From an uncultured Lachnospiraceae bacterium (GTDB lineage Bacteria; Bacillota; Clostridia; Lachnospirales; Lachnospiraceae): DNA of 61,947 nt. Location: positions 1 through 61,947 of the forward strand of contig CAJUID010000015.1 of assembly GCA_910585905.1 (NCBI GenBank), in the 5' to 3' direction. The translations under genes were made by a program, and so were the position numbers. Positions 45,564 through 53,827 of the stretch are shown one piece after another. How positions within the stretch are numbered: position 1 is the stretch's first letter; each line of letters opens with the position of its first letter. The notes under the pieces are model-generated. The model worked only from the letters and a program-made list of their open reading frames with translations. It had not been told where the DNA came from and did no database searches.

Positions 45564-46181
45564 ATGCAGGATAATCATGAGAGCATGGACGACCTTGAAT
45601 TTGATGTATTAACCGAAATAGGAAATATAGGTGCGGGCAATGCAACTACTGCATTGTCCCAACTTATTAATACCAGAATTGATATGCGCGTTCCGCAGGT
45701 TAAACTTTTGTCTTTTGCTGAGCTTGCCGAGATTATTGGTGGGGCAGAGACACTAGTTGCTGGTATTTTATTGAATCTTGAGGGTGATATTAATGGTTCA
45801 ATGTTATTCGTGCTAGAGAGCAACGATGCAAAAATGATGGTGCAGCAGCTGACTGGGTTTGGGGTACCTGGTGAGACAGAATTTACTGAGTTGGATCAAT
45901 CGGCGCTGCAGGAAGTTGGAAATATTATTTCCGGTGCATATCTTTCTGCAATATCTTCTATGACAAATTTAACGATTGCCGTATCTGTTCCAAGCCTTGC
46001 ATTTGATATGGCTGGAGCTATCCTTAGTGTTCCGGCGATTGAATTTGGAAAGATGGGAGATAAGGCATTACTGATCGAATCCCAGTTTAAGGATTTGGAT
46101 GTGGATATCAGCGGGTATTTTATTTTAATTCCAACAATGGAATCGTATGCACGTATTTTAAAGTCGTTAGGGTTAAGGTGA
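45564..46181 (+). CDS. cheC: CheY-P phosphatase CheC
   Basis: Dephosphorylates CheY and binds CheD. Both phosphatase signatures are intact: EIGN in LTEIGNIGAGNATTALS, and EVGN in QEVGNIISGAYLSA. Length 205 residues. The start at 45564 follows GAGGAG. Confidence 0.94.
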   Translation: MQDNHESMDDLEFDVLTEIGNIGAGNATTALSQLINTRIDMRVPQVKLLSFAELAEIIGGAETLVAGILLNLEGDINGSMLFVLESNDAKMMVQQLTGFGVPGETEFTELDQSALQEVGNIISGAYLSAISSMTNLTIAVSVPSLAFDMAGAILSVPAIEFGKMGDKALLIESQFKDLDVDISGYFILIPTMESYARILKSLGLR

Positions 46182-46186
46182 TTGGG

Positions 46187-46672
46187 ATGGCAGAAATGAT
46201 AAAAGTAGGAATGGCAGATTTAAAGGTCTGCCATGCGCCAGATGCTGTTACAACACTTGGACTTGGCTCTTGTGTTGGAGTGGCGTTATATGATAAAGCG
46301 ACTAAGATCGCAGGTCTTGTACATGTTATGCTGCCAGATAGCACCCAGGTTAGGCAGAATCAGAACCGGGCGAAATTTGCCGACACGGGGATTGATGAGC
46401 TTGTCAGGGCAATGGTAGCGGCGGGAGCGAGTAAGAGCCGTTTTACGGCAAAGATTGCAGGCGGCGCGCAGATGTTTGCGTTTAGCGGCAATAGTGATAT
46501 GCTTCGTGTCGGTGAAAGAAATGTAGAGGCAGTAAAACGAAAACTAAATGCACTTGGGATTCGTATACTGGCAGAAGATACGGGGTTAAATTTCGGACGG
46601 ACGGTGGAGTTCTATCCGGAAAGCGGAGATTTTGTAATAAAAGCAGTAGGGAAACAGATAAAAACGATTTGA
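46187..46672 (+). CDS. cheD: Chemoreceptor glutamine deamidase CheD
   Basis: Deamidates receptor glutamines and is controlled by CheC. The catalytic residues Thr23, Cys29 (GLGSCVGV) and His46 (GLVHVM) keep the Thr-Cys-His spacing of the family. The start is ATG at 46187, with AAGGTGAT just upstream, rather than GTG at 46178. Length 161 residues. Confidence 0.94.
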   Translation: MAEMIKVGMADLKVCHAPDAVTTLGLGSCVGVALYDKATKIAGLVHVMLPDSTQVRQNQNRAKFADTGIDELVRAMVAAGASKSRFTAKIAGGAQMFAFSGNSDMLRVGERNVEAVKRKLNALGIRILAEDTGLNFGRTVEFYPESGDFVIKAVGKQIKTI

Positions 46673-46690
46673 TTACCCAGGGGGGATATT

Positions 46691-46996
46691 GTGAAATTAG
46701 AATTTGTTCCAAAATTTATTATGCTGTTAGCAGGTGCAGTTGTGAGTATTATAACAATTGTAAATGAAATGGATGTTACATACAGTCTTGAGCTGCTGTT
46801 GGCAACTCTGATCATATTTTATATAATTGGGTTAATTACGAAGAAAATTATCCAGAAGGTCATGGAGAGCAATATGTTTGTGAAACAGCAGACGGAAGAG
46901 AGCGAGATGGAGAATATCGATCTTCCGACGCAGGACTGGGTAGAAGGAGTCCCTGCAGCAGATATGGATAGTATGCCGCAGGAATTAAATGAATAG
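46691..46996 (+). CDS. Small two-helix membrane protein between cheD and sigD
   Basis: I do not recognise the family with certainty. The 101-residue protein begins at GTG behind GGGGGGAT. It has two hydrophobic helices (about 6-21 and 30-50), then a basic turn (KKIIQKV) and an acidic cytoplasmic tail. Its place between cheD and sigD, with tight spacing, points to a motility-related role. Confidence 0.7.
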   Translation: MKLEFVPKFIMLLAGAVVSIITIVNEMDVTYSLELLLATLIIFYIIGLITKKIIQKVMESNMFVKQQTEESEMENIDLPTQDWVEGVPAADMDSMPQELNE

Positions 46997-47028
46997 TCAT
47001 GTAACAGACAAAAAGGGGTGTTTGACCT

Positions 47029-47799
47029 ATGGATGATATGCAAAAAGAGGGTTTATGGAAAGAATATGTAAAGACAAAGGATCCTGCAATTAGGGAACGG
47101 CTGATTATTGAATATTCCAGTTTGGTAAAAATTGTGGCAGGAAGGCTTGGAATGTATCTGGGATACACGGTTGAGTATGATGACCTGGTTGGCTATGGTA
47201 TATTTGGCCTGATTGATGCCATTGATAAGTTTGAGCTGACAAAAGGGGTAAAATTTGAGACATATGCAAGCCTCCGTATCCGTGGTTCTATTTTGGACCA
47301 GATACGGAAAATGGACTGGATTCCCAGGACACTTCGTCAAAAACAGAAGCGCCTTGAGACAGCGATGAAGGATTTGGAGGCGAAACTTGGCAGGTCTGCG
47401 TCGGACGAGGAGCTTTCAGCGGAACTTGGCATTTCGATGGCTGAGCTGGAGGATTTGGTAAACCAGACACAGATTGCTAATCTTGTGTCTCTGGATGAGT
47501 ATCTGGAGCAGGGGAGTGAGGTGCGTGCAGAGCTTGGGAATACCCCAAGGTTTGAACAGCCGGAGATGATTGTGGAGCGTCAGGAGTTAAAAAAGATTTT
47601 GGCGGAGGCAATTGATTCCCTTACAGAAAAGGAACAGAGGGTAATTGCATTTTATTATTTTGAGGAGCTGACGCTAAAGGAAATCAGCAAGATTCTTGAG
47701 GTTTCTGAGTCAAGGGTTTCTCAGCTCCACACAAAAGCGCTCCGGAAGATGCGTGACCGCATGGGAGATGACATTTCCCTGTTTGCGCATGTCTGGTAA
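47029..47799 (+). CDS. sigD: Flagellar sigma factor SigD (FliA/WhiG family)
   Basis: Directs late flagellar genes such as flagellin. It has region 2 with YDDLVGYGIFGLIDAIDKF, region 3 and region 4 ending SESRVSQLHTKALRKMRD. Length 256 residues. No anti-sigma flgM gene is present nearby, and no sigma-28-type promoter was found in this window, so its targets lie elsewhere. Confidence 0.95.
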   Translation: MDDMQKEGLWKEYVKTKDPAIRERLIIEYSSLVKIVAGRLGMYLGYTVEYDDLVGYGIFGLIDAIDKFELTKGVKFETYASLRIRGSILDQIRKMDWIPRTLRQKQKRLETAMKDLEAKLGRSASDEELSAELGISMAELEDLVNQTQIANLVSLDEYLEQGSEVRAELGNTPRFEQPEMIVERQELKKILAEAIDSLTEKEQRVIAFYYFEELTLKEISKILEVSESRVSQLHTKALRKMRDRMGDDISLFAHVW

Positions 47800-47846
47800 T
47801 CATGGGAGGCAAAAAATAGAAGATAGACTGGAGTGAGAAGATCGAT

Positions 47847-49454
47847 ATGAAACGAAATGCTTTTTTTCAGTTAGTCCATAAAAAGGATGGCATGTATCTG
47901 AAATCATATCCGGCCGTAGAGGGTGGAGATGCCCTAAAAGCGGATGATATCATGTCATATTTGTCCAGTAAGAAATATGAAAATGTTACAGTAGAAACTA
48001 TAAAAAAATTTATCGAGATGTCGGCAAAGGATAAAAATGCAGAAGTAAAAATTAGTTCAAAAAGTGCGCTGCCTGAGCATGAGTATGCGGTGATAACGAT
48101 TGACCCGATGAGGCTGTATGCGAAAATAAGGCTGTATCCAAATTCCAGTGAAGGAAAACGCCTTTCAGTTTCTGATATTATGATGCTTTTAGAGCAGCAT
48201 GGGATTAAGCATGGCATAGTAAAAAAGAATGTCGAGATTATGCATAAGGCGAGGCTTTACTGCACAGATATCCTGGTTGCAAAGGCAACACAGCCTATAC
48301 ATGGTAAGGATGCTGTGATTACTTATCATTTTGATATAGATAAGACCAGTAAGCCGACCGTTGGTGAAAACGGCCAGGTAGATTTCCATAAGTTGGATAT
48401 GATTGAGCCAGTGTCAGAAGGGCAGCTATTAGCAACACTTGAGCCGGCTGACCTTGGAACCGCGGGCACTGATGTGATGGGGAATGAGATTAAACCGCGC
48501 AAGGTCGCAGTAAAGGTGTTAAAGCACGGCAAACATATCCATTTGTCAGAGGATGGGCTGGAGATGTTTTCGGAAGTTTCTGGAAATGTAACATGTGTTG
48601 ATGATACGGTCTTTGTATCAGATTGTTATGAGGTTCCTGCAGATGTTGGCCCGTCTACCGGGGATATTGAGTATGACGGAAGTATTAATATAAAAGGAAA
48701 TGTGTTGACTGGGTATACTGTAAATGCGTCGGGTGATATCTATGTAGCAGGTGCGGTAGAGGGCGCGACCCTGATTGCAGGCGGTAAGATTGTCCTAAAC
48801 CGTGGCATCCAAGGAAAAGGCAAGGGTGTTATGGAGGCAGAGGGTGACGTTATTTCCAATTTTATTGAAAGCTCTACAGTAACTTCTGGCGGTAAGATTA
48901 TTACAGATGCAATTATGCACAGTAATGTAACGGCGGAGGATTCCATCGAAGTAAATGGAAAGAGAGGGCTGATTGCGGGCGGAAGTGTCCGTTCTACTCA
49001 AAAAATTGAGACTAAGGTAGCCGGCTCATCAATGGGAACACAGACTGAGATGGAAGTCGGGCTGGATCCGAAAGTTTTGGACCGTTATCATTATATTGAA
49101 AAGCAGATGGAGGTGCTCTCTGACGAGAAGGAATCCATTAACCAGACAATTGAACTTTTGAAAAAACGTTATAAGGCGGCGGGTTCCCTAGAGCCAGAAA
49201 AGCTTCAGATATTAAAAGAGAATACAGAGCGCCTTGGCGTGATAGATGGACAGATGGAAGAAATGACGACAGAGTATGATGCCTTGGAGGAGATTCTTGA
49301 GAAATCTTCGGGACGCGGCAAGATTGTAGTTTATGACATAGCATATTCCGGCGTCAAGCTGACGATTTCTAATATTACAAAATTCCTTCACAGTGAAGTA
49401 CAGCACAGCACGTTTGTGCGTGATGGCGCAGATATTCGTATCCGTGGTATTTAG
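47847..49454 (+). CDS. FapA family protein (DUF342)
   Basis: A 535-residue FapA/DUF342 protein. It has an N-terminal regulatory region, a glycine-rich right-handed beta-helix from about residue 270 (NIKGNVLTGYTVNASGDIYV, then repeated DIYVAGAVEGATLIAGGKI-type turns) and a C-terminal coiled coil. DUF342 proteins often accompany flagellar genes in Firmicutes; their role is not established. It follows sigD by 47 bp. Confidence 0.87.
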   Translation: MKRNAFFQLVHKKDGMYLKSYPAVEGGDALKADDIMSYLSSKKYENVTVETIKKFIEMSAKDKNAEVKISSKSALPEHEYAVITIDPMRLYAKIRLYPNSSEGKRLSVSDIMMLLEQHGIKHGIVKKNVEIMHKARLYCTDILVAKATQPIHGKDAVITYHFDIDKTSKPTVGENGQVDFHKLDMIEPVSEGQLLATLEPADLGTAGTDVMGNEIKPRKVAVKVLKHGKHIHLSEDGLEMFSEVSGNVTCVDDTVFVSDCYEVPADVGPSTGDIEYDGSINIKGNVLTGYTVNASGDIYVAGAVEGATLIAGGKIVLNRGIQGKGKGVMEAEGDVISNFIESSTVTSGGKIITDAIMHSNVTAEDSIEVNGKRGLIAGGSVRSTQKIETKVAGSSMGTQTEMEVGLDPKVLDRYHYIEKQMEVLSDEKESINQTIELLKKRYKAAGSLEPEKLQILKENTERLGVIDGQMEEMTTEYDALEEILEKSSGRGKIVVYDIAYSGVKLTISNITKFLHSEVQHSTFVRDGADIRIRGI

Positions 49455-49528
49455 TTTAAATGCCATAAGATTATTGGTATTTTTTCTGTTGCTGCATGGC
49501 ACTGGGATTTTGAGAGGAGGGAAATGGT

Positions 49529-49837
49529 ATGTCACTTACTTTTGATTATGTTACAATGCCGCCTAAGTCGCAGGAGATTTCGCAACTCCAGACAAATGAA
49601 ATGAATAAGCTGCAGCAGGAAAACCAACAGTTGGCAGCACAGTTCCAGACACAGGTAAAAAAGAGTTCTGAGCAGACGATCCGCAGGAATAAGGCGGAGA
49701 ACGAAGAACTGAAAAATGAGGAGAGAAGACGGCAGAAACAAAAGAAGAAAAAAAACAATTCCGGTCAATCCGGAGATGCAGAAGATTCGGAAGAGGAAAA
49801 GGCAGATGCAGTACCTCATTTTGATATGAAGGTTTGA
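49529..49837 (+). CDS. Small charged coiled-coil protein, unknown family
   Basis: A 102-residue protein with a Gln/Asn/Glu/Lys-rich coiled coil (about 15-70), a strongly basic stretch (RRRQKQKKKKNN) and an acidic end. I recognise no family. The strong GAGGAGGG ribosome site and conserved-looking position in the operon support it as a real gene. It is probably cytoplasmic. Confidence 0.65.
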   Translation: MSLTFDYVTMPPKSQEISQLQTNEMNKLQQENQQLAAQFQTQVKKSSEQTIRRNKAENEELKNEERRRQKQKKKKNNSGQSGDAEDSEEEKADAVPHFDMKV

Positions 49838-49900
49838 CATTACATATGGCAGATATTCTAAAATGCGGTATGGGAAGCATATTAAGAAATGGAGAACATT

Positions 49901-50989
49901 ATGATTTATTTGGAATTAGCTATGCTGGCAATTGGGATTGCAGCAGTTGCTTTTAGTTACAGGATGGTTAAGGATGAAACTGCAGGTTCTGAAAAGGAAG
50001 ATTACCAGAAATATCTGGAGGAACTGCAGCAGATGATTGCTGAGGTGGAAAAAACTGCGCATAAAACTTCCTCTGAGGTGAAGGAGCAAATGAGCCAGAT
50101 GTCAAATGATAAGATTATGGGAATTGATGAATATTCTGGTGAGGTCCTGGAAAAAATAGACAAAACTCACGATGAAGTTGTATTTTTATATGATATGATG
50201 AATGAAAAGCAGGAAGAAATCAAATCTCTTGTCCACAGCGTTGACACCCAGAAAGCAGAGTTGCGCGATGAGGCGGTTGTCCAGTTCCAGAAGATGAAGG
50301 AACAGGAAAAGATTCTGGATGAGATGAAGAAAGAGGTTGAGGTTGATTTTCTGCAGGTTCAGTCGGAGCGCAGCAAATTCCGTGAGGAGTTTGACAGGAT
50401 TCGGGATGAATATTCTAGTCTGGAAAAGAGGATTACGGATTCAATGAAGAGTTTTAAGAACCTTCAGGAGCAGAGGGAATGGAGTGCCCAGCCTCAGGAG
50501 GATTCTTTTGGAGAAAATGCATTTGATACTGAGGCTGCTGAGTTTGTGCCGATGGATGAAGTTCCAGCGGAAGATGATTATACGATTCAGGCGGTAGATG
50601 AGGTAGACTTGCCAGAAGAACAAGAGTTTTCTGGTGATTTTGTGGATGAAGAGCCGAAGATGGTTTCTATCCCGGATGACAGTCACGATATGGATGATGC
50701 ACTTTCTTTTGATGCGGCGTCAGTATATGATGCTGAGATTGCCCGTATTGAGGAGGAAGAGGCAAAAGCAAGAGAGGAAGCCGTGCCAGAACCAGTTGAA
50801 GTGAAGTCTTCAAGGAATGTATCGTCGGGTTATACGCCATTAGCGGAACAGGAGAAAATGGAGAACCATAATGATGAAATTGTTTCATTATATAAGAAGG
50901 GACGTTCTATCCTTGAAATTTCTAAAATGCTTTCTCTGGGGCAGGGAGAGGTTAAATTTGTGATTGATTTATACAATGCCAGAATATAA
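49901..50989 (+). CDS. SwrB-like membrane-anchored coiled-coil protein
   Basis: A 362-residue protein with an N-terminal transmembrane helix (about 1-20), a long coiled coil to about residue 205, an acidic low-complexity region, and a C-terminal helix-turn-helix-like segment (LYKKGRSILEISKMLSLGQG). This resembles DUF6115/SwrB (YlxL), which lies after sigD in Bacillus and promotes export-apparatus maturation. Homology is inferred from layout and position. The start at 49901 follows GGAGA; an ATG at 49889 is in frame but lacks a site. Confidence 0.65.
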   Translation: MIYLELAMLAIGIAAVAFSYRMVKDETAGSEKEDYQKYLEELQQMIAEVEKTAHKTSSEVKEQMSQMSNDKIMGIDEYSGEVLEKIDKTHDEVVFLYDMMNEKQEEIKSLVHSVDTQKAELRDEAVVQFQKMKEQEKILDEMKKEVEVDFLQVQSERSKFREEFDRIRDEYSSLEKRITDSMKSFKNLQEQREWSAQPQEDSFGENAFDTEAAEFVPMDEVPAEDDYTIQAVDEVDLPEEQEFSGDFVDEEPKMVSIPDDSHDMDDALSFDAASVYDAEIARIEEEEAKAREEAVPEPVEVKSSRNVSSGYTPLAEQEKMENHNDEIVSLYKKGRSILEISKMLSLGQGEVKFVIDLYNARI

Positions 50990-51062
50990 GAAAATATTTA
51001 TGTATTGTTTTGCCGTGGGAAGCGGTATTTCAGTATAGGAAGAAATGGGGAAAGAAAGGGTT

Positions 51063-51701
51063 ATGAACAAGAAATCATTTTTGAGAGGTTTTGGGATTGG
51101 AGTCCTATTTGCTGCAGTTATTTTGGGAATTTCTTTTACCATTAGAACCTCTGATTCTTATGTACTGTCCAAGGCAAAGGAGCTTGGTATGGTATACAAA
51201 GAGGATCAGAATTCGGGCATAAAGTTAGCAGAAGCTACTCCAGATGCGAGCTCGGAGACTACAGAGACGCCGGACGCTGATCAAAAGAAGACGGTACAGG
51301 GCACGGAAAAGCCAAAAGATACAGATGCAGTAACTCCTGCTCCAACATCTTCTGATACTGCGAAGGCAGATGAAAATAAGAAAGCCACGCCTAATCCGCA
51401 AAAAGAACTGGAGGATGAAAAAAAGAAGGCGCAGAAGGAGTTAGAGGCTGAGAAGAAGAAAGCAGAAAGAGAGCTGCAAAAAGAGAAGGAGCGGCTGACA
51501 AAAAGCCTTACGGTTGATGTGGGAGACTGGTCTTCGGATGTCAGCAAGAAGCTTGAGAGCCTTGGCGTGATAAAGGATGCAAAAGATTTTGACAAATATT
51601 TAAATGATAACGGCTTTAGCAGTTCAATCAGCGCAGGTACTTATAAAGTATCAATCGGTGATACGTATAATGAGTTGGCGCGCAAAATAACAAAAAGATA
51701 G
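51063..51701 (+). CDS. Membrane-anchored protein with MltG/YceG-like terminal domain
   Basis: A 212-residue protein with an N-terminal transmembrane helix (about 8-29), a Thr/Ala/Pro-rich region, a Lys/Glu coiled coil (about 115-150) and a C-terminal domain (LESLGVIKDAKDFDKYLND, then SAGTYKVSIGDTYNELARKI) that resembles the LysM-like N-terminal module of MltG/YceG. The catalytic MltG domain is absent, so it is more likely a structural or regulatory wall-contacting protein. It is the last gene of the motility cluster. Confidence 0.7.
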   Translation: MNKKSFLRGFGIGVLFAAVILGISFTIRTSDSYVLSKAKELGMVYKEDQNSGIKLAEATPDASSETTETPDADQKKTVQGTEKPKDTDAVTPAPTSSDTAKADENKKATPNPQKELEDEKKKAQKELEAEKKKAERELQKEKERLTKSLTVDVGDWSSDVSKKLESLGVIKDAKDFDKYLNDNGFSSSISAGTYKVSIGDTYNELARKITKR

Positions 51702-51712
51702 TAAGTTGTTTC

Positions 51713-51740
51713 AAGGCCAGGCTTATAAGCCTGGCCTTTT
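51713..51740 (+). terminator. terminator at the end of the motility cluster
   Basis: A perfect 12-bp stem with arms AAGGCCAGGCTT (51713-51724) and AAGCCTGGCCTT (51727-51738), then TTTT. Confidence 0.85.
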
Positions 51741-51780
51741 GAAGATTTTGGCCGCATAAAATGTGGCATGGAGGATTTGT

Positions 51781-52566
51781 ATGAAGTTTCGGCCTTGTAT
51801 TGATATCCATAATGGTGCAGTAAAGCAGATTGTGGGTGGGAGTTTAAAGGATAAGGGGAACCAGGCAGTCGATAATTTTGTTTCCGACCTGGATGCGGCA
51901 TTTTATGCCGAACAGTATAAGAGGGATGGGCTGGCTGGGGGTCATATTATATTGCTGAACCCAAAGGGTTCGGAATTTTATGACCGGGATGTAGAGCAGG
52001 CGGCGAAGGCACTGGCTGCTTATCCAGGTGGCCTGCAAATTGGAGGCGGCATGGATGGGCAGAATGCAGAATTTTTTTTGAATCTTGGGGCTTCCCATAT
52101 TATAGTAACTTCCTATGTTTTTCGTGATGGAACCATTGATATGGAACGGCTGAAAAGTCTGTCTGCCCAGATTGGGAAGGAACATCTTGTTTTGGATCTA
52201 AGCTGCCGTTTTGTGAATGATGATTATTATATTGTTACGAACCGATGGCAGATGGTGACGGAAGAAAAAATGAATTTGGATACATTAAGGGAGCTTTCAG
52301 AATATTGTGACGAGTTTCTGATCCATGCGGTAGATGTAGAGGGGAAAGCGTCAGGCGTAGAAGGGGAAGTAGTCAAAAGGCTTGGCGGGGAATATATTCT
52401 TCCCGTTACATATGCAGGCGGCGTGCATTCTATGGAAGACATTGAATATATTCGCATTGAAGGAAATGGTTTTGTGGATTTTACAGTTGGAAGTGCGCTA
52501 GATTTGTTTGGCGGGACGATTCCATATCAGAGCCTATGCCCTGGGCGGTTAATTAATGGAAAGTAA
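51781..52566 (+). CDS. hisA: HisA, eukaryotic HIS6-like type
   Basis: Phosphoribosylformimino-AICAR ribotide isomerase of histidine synthesis; a (beta-alpha)8 barrel of 261 residues. Catalytic aspartates are likely Asp8 (CIDIHNGAVKQIVGG) and Asp185 (HAVDVEG). The motifs CIDIHNG-VKQIVGG, LQIGGGMD, VLDLSCRF, NRWQMVT, EFLIHAVDVEG and GSALDLFGG match the fungal/plant HIS6 subfamily rather than ordinary bacterial HisA, which is about 240 residues with different motifs. No other his gene is near. The start at 51781 has GGAGG upstream; no promoter was seen after the terminator at 51740. Confidence 0.85.
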   Translation: MKFRPCIDIHNGAVKQIVGGSLKDKGNQAVDNFVSDLDAAFYAEQYKRDGLAGGHIILLNPKGSEFYDRDVEQAAKALAAYPGGLQIGGGMDGQNAEFFLNLGASHIIVTSYVFRDGTIDMERLKSLSAQIGKEHLVLDLSCRFVNDDYYIVTNRWQMVTEEKMNLDTLRELSEYCDEFLIHAVDVEGKASGVEGEVVKRLGGEYILPVTYAGGVHSMEDIEYIRIEGNGFVDFTVGSALDLFGGTIPYQSLCPGRLINGK

Positions 52567-52603
52567 AAATAATATTCTTAATTCAAGTATCCAAGTAGAT
52601 TCC

Positions 52604-52647
52604 CCCCCTATGCAATGTGCGGAATGTCGCTGCATAGGGGGCTTTTT
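52604..52647 (+). terminator. intrinsic terminator after hisA
   Basis: CCCCCTATGCA (52604-52614) pairs with TGCATAGGGGG (52631-52641), followed by CTTTTT. Confidence 0.85.
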
Positions 52648-52848
52648 AATACATTCTGGGGAATATTCATGAAATATTGTAATATTTCTGTAATCATTAT
52701 GCTTGTAATATAAGGAAATTGTAAGAATTATACAAATCAATATAGAAAGTTAATAAAAAATAGGACAATATATACTGGTTTTTTATACAAAATACACAAT
52801 AAAAATGGGGTGCGTTTTTAAGTTGTGAAAAAAATATTTCATAATGGG
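52648..52848. other. AT-rich intergenic region
   Basis: Very AT-rich, with no gene recognised. It contains short A and T tracts upstream of the promoter at 52849 that may act as an UP-like or curved element. Confidence 0.4.
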
Positions 52849-52876
52849 TTGAAATTTAATAAAAAAGTGATATAAT
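52849..52876 (+). promoter_or_regulatory. promoter for the SleB-like hydrolase
   Basis: TTGAAA (52849-52854), 16 bp and TATAAT (52871-52876). Confidence 0.65.
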
Positions 52877-52916
52877 TATTACATAAATGTTAAGAAAAGA
52901 TTATATCAAATTAATA

Positions 52917-52938
52917 ATTCAGAGTACCTACTCTGAAT
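52917..52938 (+). promoter_or_regulatory. 22-bp perfect dyad before the hydrolase gene
   Basis: ATTCAGAGTA and TACTCTGAAT are exact inverted repeats separated by CC. The dyad lies between the promoter and the AGGAGG site of the hydrolase gene, about 35-55 nt after the predicted transcription start. It could be an operator or an RNA hairpin near the ribosome site. Confidence 0.45.
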
Positions 52939-52950
52939 CAGGAGGTTTTT

Positions 52951-53655
52951 ATGAATTTCAAAAAATTTGCACTGCTTATACTGACCATGGTTGTGATTTC
53001 TGGTTTTAATGCTAAGCCGGTATCAGCTTCTGCAAACGATGATGTGATAGCAACACAGGAAGACAATGCAGTTTCTATTGACACTGCTGATGGTGGGAAA
53101 GATTCGGAAGATGTGACAACAGACGGGGATAACACCGCTGTAGCAACTCCGGCACCTAGTAACAGCAAGCCTGCAAAGACACCAGCACCAAAAAGTACAC
53201 CAAAAGCACGTGTGGCAGCAAAGGAAACGGCAAAGCCAGCAGCAAAATCTACTCCGAAAAAAAGTTATTCAAAAGGTGATTTGCGTCTGATGGCAAGTAT
53301 CATTAACTGTGAAGCCGGTGCAGAGGGCTTTCAGGGAAAGCTTGCAGTTGGTATTGTTGTCATGAACCGTGTAGCTTCTAAAGACTTCCCAAATACAGTT
53401 AAAAAGGTAATTTATGAAAAAGGCCAGTTTTCACCAGTACGGAATGGCATGTTGTCTAAAAAATTAAAACAGTATGATGCTGGCAAGACAAAATCATCAC
53501 AGTGGAAATCTTGTATATCGGCTGCAAAAAAGGTATTGTCTGGTCAGAGGACCATTGTCTATAAAGGAAAAACAAAAAGTTTAAAAGGATATCACTTTTT
53601 TAGTGTAGTATTGCCAGGGGCAAGGATTAAGCTTGGCGGCCATCGATTTAAGTAA
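52951..53655 (+). CDS. Secreted cell wall hydrolase (SleB/CwlJ-like domain)
   Basis: Predicted exported peptidoglycan hydrolase, 234 residues. A signal peptide (about 1-26, cut near VSASA) is followed by a Thr/Ala/Pro/Lys-rich linker to about residue 105. The hydrolase_2 domain has the likely catalytic Glu121 in SIINCEAGAEGFQGKLAV and then VVMNRV. SleB-type enzymes act in spore germination or in vegetative wall turnover; the lack of a spore-specific promoter here leaves either open. Confidence 0.85.
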   Translation: MNFKKFALLILTMVVISGFNAKPVSASANDDVIATQEDNAVSIDTADGGKDSEDVTTDGDNTAVATPAPSNSKPAKTPAPKSTPKARVAAKETAKPAAKSTPKKSYSKGDLRLMASIINCEAGAEGFQGKLAVGIVVMNRVASKDFPNTVKKVIYEKGQFSPVRNGMLSKKLKQYDAGKTKSSQWKSCISAAKKVLSGQRTIVYKGKTKSLKGYHFFSVVLPGARIKLGGHRFK

Positions 53656-53737
53656 ATGCTGTCGTTGTTAAATTAAGTCGTTGTGTTGCTGTATCTGATT
53701 GTGAACTCAAAAAGTATGATAGGTTAACTGATACGAT

Positions 53738-53769
53738 AAAAGGGCAAAACCGACGTTTTGCCCTTTTAT
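53738..53769 (+). terminator. intrinsic terminator after the hydrolase gene
   Basis: AAAAGGGCAAAAC (53738-53750) pairs exactly with GTTTTGCCCTTTT (53755-53767) around CGAC. Confidence 0.85.
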
Positions 53770-53783
53770 ATTTGAAAAGTTTG

Positions 53784-53792
53784 TGCTATAAT
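53784..53792 (+). promoter_or_regulatory. extended -10 promoter for glnS
   Basis: TGCTATAAT is an extended -10 (TG, one base, TATAAT at 53787-53792). No good -35 is seen. Confidence 0.5.
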
Positions 53793-53827
53793 ATGCGTTA
53801 GTATGTTCACCAAAGGAGGAGAAACCG

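Noticed and set aside
45406..45612. 68-codon frame between cheW and cheC
   Set aside because: It runs through a hairpin into cheC, lacks a ribosome site and its translation looks random.
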